A stretch of 52,860 bases of DNA. It comes from a virus. The stretch covers positions 1-52,860 of IMG/VR virus record IMGVR_UViG_3300044984_001420. The stretch is one strand, 5' to 3'. The notes below the pieces were generated by a model, which made no database searches, had not been told where the DNA came from, and saw only the letters and a list, made by a program, of their open reading frames with translations. Numbering within the stretch: position 1 is the stretch's first letter; each line of letters opens with the position of its first letter. The position numbers and the translations under genes are program-made. Below are positions 6,620-13,370 of this stretch, piece by piece.

Positions 6620-6816
6620 GCGAATATTCAAGAGTCACGGCGGAGGATCTTCTTTCCTACCTTAATCACGTCCATCCGGCTGGAGTTACAGGTGAATGCT
6701 CCTGCTCTATTTGTAAGGCTTACACAATCATCTTGGTTGCAGTAGGCAAGATTGAAAATGATCGCGCAGAAAGGCGAAAGGAAGTCGCCAAGGACATTCA
6801 GGAGGTATCAGCATGA
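6616..6816 (+). CDS. Small CxC/CxxC protein
   Basis: 66 aa with ECSCSICKAY at residues 27-36 and H18/H20 nearby, which could bind zinc; helical remainder with a charged stretch (NDRAERRKEVAKDI). Overlaps neighbours by 4 nt on both sides. Function unknown. Confidence 0.6.
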   Translation: MSEYSRVTAEDLLSYLNHVHPAGVTGECSCSICKAYTIILVAVGKIENDRAERRKEVAKDIQEVSA

Positions 6817-7004
6817 AAACCAAACAATATCCGCTAGTCGACAGAATAATTGCCTTTGAAGAAGGAGGCTTGACTGAAGTCGAAATCATCGCCCTGTTCC
6901 AACATCTCGTAGACACCGGCCTAGCATGGTCACTACAAGGATCCTACGGTCGAATGGCACAACTACTTCTGGAGGAAGAACTCATTACTGCGCCAAACGC
7001 ATAA
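6813..7004 (+). CDS. Conserved phage protein with QHLVDTGLAWSLQGSYGR motif
   Basis: 63 aa. The core IIALFQHLVDTGLAWSLQG followed by SYGRMAQLLLEEELI is one I recognise from a very common small protein of actinobacteriophages whose function is unknown. Probably an all-helical DNA- or protein-binding module. Last gene of the P3 block. Confidence 0.75.
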   Translation: MKTKQYPLVDRIIAFEEGGLTEVEIIALFQHLVDTGLAWSLQGSYGRMAQLLLEEELITAPNA

Positions 7005-7022
7005 CAAGACCTCACACCCCGG

Positions 7023-7034
7023 TACACTCGTGGA
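7023..7034 (+). promoter_or_regulatory. Leaderless-type promoter of the 7035 gene
   Basis: TACACT (7023-7028), preceded by CACCCCGG, leaves exactly 6 nt before the ATG at 7035. With a normal -10 to start-site distance transcription would begin at or next to the start codon. No clear Shine-Dalgarno at proper distance. Confidence 0.55.
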
Positions 7035-7199
7035 ATGGAGAATCACGAGACCGGGGTTCTTGCTGACATGAGCCCGCTGCAACAATGGGCGACTCAGTTG
7101 CATGAAATATATATTTCTATGCTGCAAGCAGGATTTGCCAGTGCGGAGGCTCTGACACTTATCGCTGGGATCACCCGGCAAGTTGACGACGACGAGTAA
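7035..7199 (+). CDS. Small helical protein before portal
   Basis: 54 aa: MENHETGVLADMSPLQQWAT then a helix rich in hydrophobics (LHEIYISMLQAGFASAEALT) and a DDDE tail. The pattern AGFSxxEALxLI is common in small actinophage proteins encoded just upstream of portal or terminase. Function unknown. Probably expressed from a leaderless promoter. Confidence 0.65.
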   Translation: MENHETGVLADMSPLQQWATQLHEIYISMLQAGFASAEALTLIAGITRQVDDDE

Positions 7200-7209
7200 T
7201 GGGAGACAT

Positions 7210-8688
7210 ATGGCCCGCGTAGATATGCAAGAACTTGGCACCACTGGACTAAAACGAACCAGTGGGTTTGTTTACGATGAATTCCTTACACGGCTCCAAG
7301 GCATCCAAGGCATCAAAACATATCGGGAGATGTCCGACAACGATCCTGTTATTGGGGCGATTCTTTACGCCATCGAGAAAGTGATCACACGTCTGGAATG
7401 GCGAGTCGACCCCTACACGGATAAAACTTCAGATGGCGACAGTGAAACACTCGACATCGAAAACGCACAATTTATTGAATCATGCCTAAACGATATGAGT
7501 GACACATGGGATTCGACACTCTCACAAATCCTGTCCATGTGCATTTACGGTTTCTCGTTCCATGAAATTGTTTACAAGCAAAGAGTTTCACCTGATAATA
7601 AGGATGCTTCGAAGAGATCCAAGTTCACTGATGGTAAAATTGGTTGGCGTAAATGGTCCATCCGTGGACAGGAAACACTTTACCTTTGGACCTTTGATGA
7701 CAAAGGTGGCATCCAAGGGATGCAACAAGTTGACCCCTACACAGGTCATGGCCGCATCGATATCCCTATCGAGAAGGCTTTATTGTTCCGCACCACTGCC
7801 GCGAAAAACAACCCAGAGGGGCGTAGCCTGTTAAGGAACGCCTACAGGCCGTGGTGGTTCAAACGTCGTATCGAAGAAATTGAGGCAATCGGTATTGAGC
7901 GGGATCTTGCCGGATTACCCATCGCCTATGTGCCACCGGAATATTTATCAAGCACAGCAAGCAATGACCAACAGGTCGTGTTGGCTGCCATCAAACAAAT
8001 CGTCACTTCGATTAAACGCAACGAAAACGAAGGTATCGTTTTCCCACAAGTCTTTGATGATTCAGGGAAACCACTGTTCGACTTGAAACTTATGAGTAGC
8101 GGTGGATCACGCCAATTCGATACCGATAAAGTGATCACGCGCCTAGATCAACGTATCGCCATGTCAGTGCTATCCGACTTTATTCTCCTTGGAAATGACC
8201 GCGTAGGATCTTTCTCTCTCGGTGCAACCAAAATGGATCTGTGGTCAATGTCAGTTGATTCGATAGCAAAAACTATTGCCGACACAGTCAACCAATACGC
8301 TATTCCACGTTTGATGCGTTTGAATGGCATGACTGTAGATCGGGCACCTACGCTGCAGTACAGCGAAGTGGCACACATTGATCTTGGCGAAATCGCTGAC
8401 TTTGTTTCGAAGATGACAACCGCTGGAGTGTTGGCACCGGATCCTGCTTTGGAAGATCACTTGCGTGAACTAGCCGGATTACCTCCAGCGAATCACAACA
8501 TTGAAGACACGGGCACAGATGTTATGTCTGCTGAGGATGCGAAAACTTTACTGGGACTACCACCACAGCAACGCCTTGTTGCTGAAAGAACAGGTATTGT
8601 TCCTGATGGTCCTGCAGCCGCTTCGGAGGAAACACCATTTGGTGGCGACGCTCCCGAGCAATCTGGTGCTGACGAACCAGAGGAGTAA
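7210..8688 (+). CDS. Portal protein (DUF935/Mu gp29-like)
   Basis: 492 aa from ATG 7210 behind GGGAG. Recognised from MSDNDPVIGAILYAIEKVI, the ILSMCIYGFSFHEIVYK stretch, NPEGRSLLRNAYRPWWFKRR and the C-terminal region with LGLPPQQRL. Portal subunits form the dodecameric ring through which DNA enters and leaves the capsid, and anchor the head-tail connector. Followed after 2 nt by the MuF-type head gene, the usual order. The acidic, Pro-rich tail (EETPFGGDAPEQSGADEPEE) is probably disordered. The terminase lies on the other side of the window (50.3 kb). Confidence 0.9.
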   Translation: MARVDMQELGTTGLKRTSGFVYDEFLTRLQGIQGIKTYREMSDNDPVIGAILYAIEKVITRLEWRVDPYTDKTSDGDSETLDIENAQFIESCLNDMSDTWDSTLSQILSMCIYGFSFHEIVYKQRVSPDNKDASKRSKFTDGKIGWRKWSIRGQETLYLWTFDDKGGIQGMQQVDPYTGHGRIDIPIEKALLFRTTAAKNNPEGRSLLRNAYRPWWFKRRIEEIEAIGIERDLAGLPIAYVPPEYLSSTASNDQQVVLAAIKQIVTSIKRNENEGIVFPQVFDDSGKPLFDLKLMSSGGSRQFDTDKVITRLDQRIAMSVLSDFILLGNDRVGSFSLGATKMDLWSMSVDSIAKTIADTVNQYAIPRLMRLNGMTVDRAPTLQYSEVAHIDLGEIADFVSKMTTAGVLAPDPALEDHLRELAGLPPANHNIEDTGTDVMSAEDAKTLLGLPPQQRLVAERTGIVPDGPAAASEETPFGGDAPEQSGADEPEE

Positions 8689-8690
8689 AC

Positions 8691-9800
8691 GTGGCTTTGA
8701 CATTTGGTGGTCGTCGCCGGAAACGTCCCGGCGGTGGTCCTCCTTCTACTCCTTTAACTCCGCTGGAGCAGCGTCTCACCGACCGACTTGTCGCGGTGTT
8801 AAATTTGTTGTCACAGAGTCTTAAAGTCAGTGAGTACGAAACTGCTATCAACGAGTTGTCACCCGAATTGTTGGAACAACTTTTGGCTGAAAATAATATT
8901 GATCAAATTAGTTCTTTGATTGAAGAAACACTTTCGGGCATTGTGATGTCTGGAGCCTTGAACGAGGCTAAAAACATTATCAGAACATCCCCGAGGATCG
9001 GCCAGAATCCATTCAATGCCCTCGAATATGGTGGGCAGGTACTCCCTAGTGGAATCATTTTACCGAGGCCGCTAATCTCGTTACCGCCTGATGTTGAGTT
9101 TCTTATCGAAAACCCTGTCGAAAGAATGTTTAAGTTCGTTAACCAAAAGGCAGCGGATTACGCCCGTTTACGCTCAGCACAACTGGTGACCTCCATCTCC
9201 GAATCGAACAGGCTTGCGATACGTCAAGTAATCTCGACGGCTTTCACTGGCACTCGCACAGTTGATCAAACTGCTAGGTCTTTACGCGACATTGTTGGGT
9301 TGCATCCTCGTTGGGCTCGCGCAGTGGAAACATTTAAGGAAACAAACACGACTCGGCTTATCCGGGACGGAATGAGTACAGAGAGCGCTGCTCTCAAGGC
9401 TGAAGAGATGACTCAGAAATATCGGAAGAAACTTATTCGTCGCCGTGCTGAAATGATTGCTCGCACAGAGATACAACAGGCACAGAATTTTGGCAGGGAA
9501 GCATCGTGGCAGGCTAGTGATCGCGCTGGTCTCATTGATCCAAGGGCTGAGAAAGAATGGCGCACAGCACCTCGGGGGAGCCGTTACGGGCCACCTTGTG
9601 ACTTATGCACGGAGTTAAGTGGGAAGCGTGTTCCTTGGAACGGTTCATTCTCGAACGGTTACTCAATGCCACCCGCGCATCCTAATTGTCGTTGCACTGC
9701 GGTTCTTGTTCCTCCGACTCGTGGGCTTACTGGTTTACCATCTCAAGATATGGGTTCGTGGATAGATAAGTTGGATCAACTTGAAGCGGAAGAGGTTTAG
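8691..9800 (+). CDS. MuF-like minor head (morphogenesis) protein
   Basis: 369 aa, GTG start. The C-terminal MuF domain is clear: AEMIARTEIQQAQNFGREAS, then CDLCTELSGK and PPAHPNCRCTAVLVPP, with Cys/His spacing typical of the SPP1 gp7/Mu gpF family. These proteins bind the portal inside the head and are ejected or guide DNA ejection. In many phages MuF proteins carry C-terminal toxin domains; here the MuF protein is plain and the extra domains are placed on the three following genes instead. N-terminus is very basic (GGRRRKRPGGG). Confidence 0.9.
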   Translation: MALTFGGRRRKRPGGGPPSTPLTPLEQRLTDRLVAVLNLLSQSLKVSEYETAINELSPELLEQLLAENNIDQISSLIEETLSGIVMSGALNEAKNIIRTSPRIGQNPFNALEYGGQVLPSGIILPRPLISLPPDVEFLIENPVERMFKFVNQKAADYARLRSAQLVTSISESNRLAIRQVISTAFTGTRTVDQTARSLRDIVGLHPRWARAVETFKETNTTRLIRDGMSTESAALKAEEMTQKYRKKLIRRRAEMIARTEIQQAQNFGREASWQASDRAGLIDPRAEKEWRTAPRGSRYGPPCDLCTELSGKRVPWNGSFSNGYSMPPAHPNCRCTAVLVPPTRGLTGLPSQDMGSWIDKLDQLEAEEV

Positions 9801-9802
9801 TT

Positions 9803-11572
9803 ATGGTTGAGATTCTTTTTGCTCCGGGGCTACGACCCGTTCTAAAGCATGGAAGTCATAACCAGCAAAACCATGCAGCAAAAACAGGTAGTGAAGACAC
9901 AGGTTCAGGTTCTCCAAAATTAACAATTATGGGTAAGAACGATGGCACGAATAAGTTTTTTAATGAAGATACTCGTGTAGTTCGCCATCAGCCAGATGGA
10001 AAAGAACCTACGGATTATGTTTTATATGCTCAAAAAAATTTTGTAGTCGCAATAGTTAAACCTAAAGACGGAACGACAATCAACGGATATAGCGAAGGCG
10101 GAACAAATAAAGGCGAAATTGGGCATTTAGATATTACTGGCGCTGGAAGTAATCCTTGGCGTAGTTCTGCTAAAAACGATAACAAAGCAACAATTACTGA
10201 AGTTGCTGTAGGTAAAGCGCACCAACGCCGAGGCTTGGCTTCAGCAATGCTTCGTTTCCATAGAGATAAATTTCCTGAGTTAGATGTGCAACATTCTGAT
10301 GCTCAATTACCAGACGGAAAAGCGTGGGCTGAAGTTGCCAAGCATGGAAGTCATGATCAAAAAACTCATGCAGGAAGAATCGGAGTTCACACCGGGCGGC
10401 GTACTGATTCTAAAAATCAACAGAAACTTGATCGAAACCTCATTTATGACGCCACAACAATGTCTGCTCTTCCGGCCCCGTTACGGAAAAAGATTGAAGG
10501 CTCCCTTGAGGTTTTGGGTGTCACGCAAAAACAGATGGAAGACAATGTGCAAGCGGTGCTTGATAGAGCGAAGGCCGCTAATGATCCACCTGAGGGTAGA
10601 GATTGGTACGAACAAGCCAATAATGCAGCGCAGTCAATATCGGATAAGTATGGTTTAAGCAGGACTGAGACGGCGGGCATGATTGCAGCGATGAGTCCGC
10701 AGCAACCGTGGGGTGACAATGTTACGGCAGCGGAATATGTGGCAAAATCGTTGTCCGAAAAGCACGCTGTGCAGGTTGACGATTTGATGGGTCAGTCATT
10801 GACAAAAGGGGTTGGGCAGCCTGCTAAGCCTGTCACGAAAACAATGTATGAGTGGGCGCAGGCCGAAACTGATGGAGTTACAGGCACCCGCAAAATGGAC
10901 GGGCAAACGCACAAGATGCCGGATCCCGATGAACTGCGTGGGAAAACTGTTGACCAGTTAGACCCTTATGTAGCGGCAGCGATTATCAAAGCACACGCTC
11001 AGATGGGTTATCGGGTCGCTGGGGTTGGAGATAATGTTGATGGTCAGCAATTAAAAACTATTGACGATCTTACGGGTCTCCCGGCTCCCGTGAAATTTAC
11101 TTGCGGGGTTCACCACATGGGCCGCGCCGTCAGAGTCGCGCAAGGCGAAAGTCCAGATGAGGTTTTGAACGGCCACAAAGTTCGATCCTTCTACAACAAC
11201 ATTTCCGGCGACAAGTCCGTTGGCACTTACTCGGACGATGTCACCGTAGATTCGCATGCTTTTAGTGTGGCGATGGGCGTAAAGTATGGTTCGGGTTCCG
11301 TTGAGTACGGATATTTCGCTGGATCTAGTTGGCCTAACCCGGCGTCAACGAAAGAAAACAGGTTACCGCCGTTGCACAGTGCGGTTGGCAGCGCGACGCC
11401 CGGAGTTGCTGGATCGTATGCCGCATTCGCTGACGCCTATCGAGAGGTTGGTCGGCGTAACGGTTTGTCGGCTCGCGAGGTGCAATCGATTACTTGGGTT
11501 CAGTGGCGGAAAGATAACCCTGATCAAACAAGGGGTGGGCAGATGGCTGCAATGGAGGTAGAAAATGAGTGA
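9803..11572 (+). CDS. Modular head-region protein: linker, GNAT-like, linker, glycosylase-like domain
   Basis: 589 aa. Begins with the linker GLRPVLKHGSHNQQNHA (K15). Residues about 90-170 look like a GNAT acetyltransferase (TEVAVGKAHQRRGLASAML, the acetyl-CoA loop). A second linker AKHGSHDQKTHAG begins at K180. Residues about 205-589 match a phage domain that I recognise but whose function is not established: AAMSPQQPWGDN (296-306), then HKVRSFYNNISGD and VTVDSHA (D483). The Lys...Asp arrangement and VDSHA resemble the HhH-GPD DNA glycosylase signature VDTHV; this is inference. The GNAT module is bracketed by a perfect 15-bp DNA repeat and is visibly more A/T-rich than its surroundings, suggesting insertion. 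Possible role: enzyme packaged in the head. Confidence 0.7.
   Translation: MVEILFAPGLRPVLKHGSHNQQNHAAKTGSEDTGSGSPKLTIMGKNDGTNKFFNEDTRVVRHQPDGKEPTDYVLYAQKNFVVAIVKPKDGTTINGYSEGGTNKGEIGHLDITGAGSNPWRSSAKNDNKATITEVAVGKAHQRRGLASAMLRFHRDKFPELDVQHSDAQLPDGKAWAEVAKHGSHDQKTHAGRIGVHTGRRTDSKNQQKLDRNLIYDATTMSALPAPLRKKIEGSLEVLGVTQKQMEDNVQAVLDRAKAANDPPEGRDWYEQANNAAQSISDKYGLSRTETAGMIAAMSPQQPWGDNVTAAEYVAKSLSEKHAVQVDDLMGQSLTKGVGQPAKPVTKTMYEWAQAETDGVTGTRKMDGQTHKMPDPDELRGKTVDQLDPYVAAAIIKAHAQMGYRVAGVGDNVDGQQLKTIDDLTGLPAPVKFTCGVHHMGRAVRVAQGESPDEVLNGHKVRSFYNNISGDKSVGTYSDDVTVDSHAFSVAMGVKYGSGSVEYGYFAGSSWPNPASTKENRLPPLHSAVGSATPGVAGSYAAFADAYREVGRRNGLSAREVQSITWVQWRKDNPDQTRGGQMAAMEVENE
9845..9859 (+). repeat. 15-bp direct repeat, copy 1 (linker DNA)
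   Basis: AAGCATGGAAGTCAT, encoding KHGSH of the first linker, is repeated without mismatch at 10340-10354. The two copies are in the same reading frame, 495 bp apart, and frame the GNAT-like module. Confidence 0.9.
10340..10354 (+). repeat. 15-bp direct repeat, copy 2 (linker DNA)
   Basis: Second perfect copy of AAGCATGGAAGTCAT. Recombination between copies would delete the GNAT-like module while keeping the reading frame, since the distance is a multiple of three. Confidence 0.9.
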
Positions 11573-13052
11573 TGTTCGGATTTCTCCCAATACGGATCCT
11601 GATGAACTTGGGGATCTTGTTGACCCGTGGGATGCGTGGCTGAATGGTGATATTGCAACGGAAGACCTCTCCGATGATTTGCAGAAATATGCTTTAGAGT
11701 TCACAGATTCCACTTCTATGACTTCGCTTGTTTCTGAGCCTGTTGTTATTAAGTTTCAGGCTGGACTTAAACCGATTTTGAAGCATCTTCCGGGACAACA
11801 TGATCAGTCTTCTCACGGGGGCGGCGGTGGACAGTTATCACTCCGAGGTGTTGGTGGTGCTGGTGCTTCAGGTGAATTTTCTGAGTGGGGTGATCGGGCT
11901 CCTGAGTTGATTGCTGCACGAGGTATTGGTCCTAGTCGAGATGAGTTAGAAGCGGCTATTGCCCGTAAGGTTTCTCGTCAAGAAGTGCGCGAAAGTATCG
12001 AATCAACTTTTAGTTACGATATCAAAACTGAAACTGATATTAGAATGCTTAGCAATGCACCGCGTGATATGGATGAAAAACAACGCGCCATCCTAAGAGA
12101 TGAATTGTACGAACGGGCTGTTGATAGATACGTTGAACAGTACGGGTTTGAGGCGCGAAGGCGTCTAATAGATAGAAATAGTACCGATATAGATCTGTCT
12201 TCTATGGAAGATGTTTACAGTGTTACGCATGAAGGTGTGACTCGTAATGGTGTGTCCGTTAGTTTACGTTCTGAAGTTACTTCCGTTGAAAAGTATGGAT
12301 CAAATTCTTTTGATGTGCAAGGACCGATTATAGATAATAAGACTGGAAGTGGGGTTGGTCGATTTAAAAGAAGTTTTGGTGCTGATGAAAATGGAAACCT
12401 GTCAGTCTCACACGAATTCTTAGAGATAAGTGATGACTATCAAGGATCAGGTTTCGCTAAAACATTTAACAGGCAGGCTGAAAATTTCTACATCACCCGT
12501 GGTATCAACGATGTTTATGTTCACGCCGCTTTAGATGGTGGCGGTTACGCTTGGGCTTCTGCAGGATTCGATTGGGATCGCGGAAATCTAAATCAATCGG
12601 TCAATAACATTTCACGCAGGATGGATACTTACTTAACGGATAAACCTAATATTCCAAGGACGATCAGAGCCGATATTCAATCAACTCAAACAAGGTTGAA
12701 GTCACTTCCCGTGGGCAGCCCTAACTATCCGACACCTAAAGAGATCTCTGACCTTGGTCGTATTGAAGGGGTAAATAATTGGCCGGGTAAAGAAATCATG
12801 CGTGGATCTAACTGGTACGGCAAGAAAACTTTACGTCCTGAGGGTGCGCGGGTTTCTACGACTCAAGCCGCTAAGGAATCTGAGAGGGCTCAGCAGCGGG
12901 AAATTCAACAGGAGCGTAATCGTGAGGCTGCTACGAGAGCGCCCGGTGTAGGACAGTTGACGATGGATAACAATTTTCTGGATGGGGCATTACGGCAGTC
13001 TCCTGCTTACCAAACCCCATTAATTGAACCTATCCCCGGTATGGTACAATGA
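11565..13052 (+). CDS. Modular head-region protein with linker and GNAT-like domain
   Basis: 495 aa, overlapping the previous gene by 8 nt. Residues 1-65 are acidic; then FQAGLKPILKHLPGQHDQSSHGG carries the recurring linker (K73) followed by a Gly-rich stretch. Residues about 105-230 are charged and helical. Residues about 265-345 read as a GNAT fold: FLEISDDYQGSGFAKTFNR resembles the acetyl-CoA-binding QGxGxA loop, followed by GINDVYVHAALDGGGYAW. The C-terminus is Arg/Gln-rich and probably disordered. Acceptor substrate unknown. With the flanking genes it forms a set of probable virion-associated effectors. The end of the gene holds promoter P5 for the following small gene. Confidence 0.65.
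   Translation: MSDVRISPNTDPDELGDLVDPWDAWLNGDIATEDLSDDLQKYALEFTDSTSMTSLVSEPVVIKFQAGLKPILKHLPGQHDQSSHGGGGGQLSLRGVGGAGASGEFSEWGDRAPELIAARGIGPSRDELEAAIARKVSRQEVRESIESTFSYDIKTETDIRMLSNAPRDMDEKQRAILRDELYERAVDRYVEQYGFEARRRLIDRNSTDIDLSSMEDVYSVTHEGVTRNGVSVSLRSEVTSVEKYGSNSFDVQGPIIDNKTGSGVGRFKRSFGADENGNLSVSHEFLEISDDYQGSGFAKTFNRQAENFYITRGINDVYVHAALDGGGYAWASAGFDWDRGNLNQSVNNISRRMDTYLTDKPNIPRTIRADIQSTQTRLKSLPVGSPNYPTPKEISDLGRIEGVNNWPGKEIMRGSNWYGKKTLRPEGARVSTTQAAKESERAQQREIQQERNREAATRAPGVGQLTMDNNFLDGALRQSPAYQTPLIEPIPGMVQ
13034..13050 (+). promoter_or_regulatory. Promoter P5 inside the end of the GNAT polyprotein
   Basis: CCCCGGTA TGG TACAAT: extended -10 (13042-13044 and 13045-13050) within the last codons of the upstream gene, with the CCCCGG box seen at the other phage promoters. 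Start site predicted near 13057, RBS GGGAGGA, gene at 13069. Confidence 0.65.
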
Positions 13053-13068
13053 TTGTGGGAGGAAAACT

Positions 13069-13311
13069 ATGAACAGAGAACAAGAATTAGCGCGAGTTTC
13101 CGACGTCAACGAAAAATGGCTACGGACGTTTAAAGACACACCAAACTTCGATCCAGACAATCCAACACTGGAGCAATCCGATGAAGAGTACCGTTTAACA
13201 AAAGAAGAGTTTGGTCAAGTTGGTGTGGGAGAGTTCGCAGAGTCCGTAGCGAAAATGAGTGAAGAAGAATTAGCGGAATTGCGTAAATCGCCAATTTATC
13301 AAGATATATAG
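13069..13311 (+). CDS. Small acidic protein with own promoter (candidate immunity or regulator)
   Basis: 80 aa from ATG 13069 behind GTGGGAGGA. Highly charged and acidic (TLEQSDEEYRLTKEEFGQVG, AKMSEEELAELRKS), no Cys, no membrane span. It lies between two large effector-like genes and has a separate promoter, which is what one would expect of a cytoplasmic immunity or chaperone protein that has to be made independently of late head genes. That role is inference; no family is recognised. Confidence 0.6.
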   Translation: MNREQELARVSDVNEKWLRTFKDTPNFDPDNPTLEQSDEEYRLTKEEFGQVGVGEFAESVAKMSEEELAELRKSPIYQDI

Positions 13312-13370
13312 GTCGTAGGTCTTTAATCCCCTATCCTTGACTCGTAGCACTTCGCAGAAGAGGATGGCAT

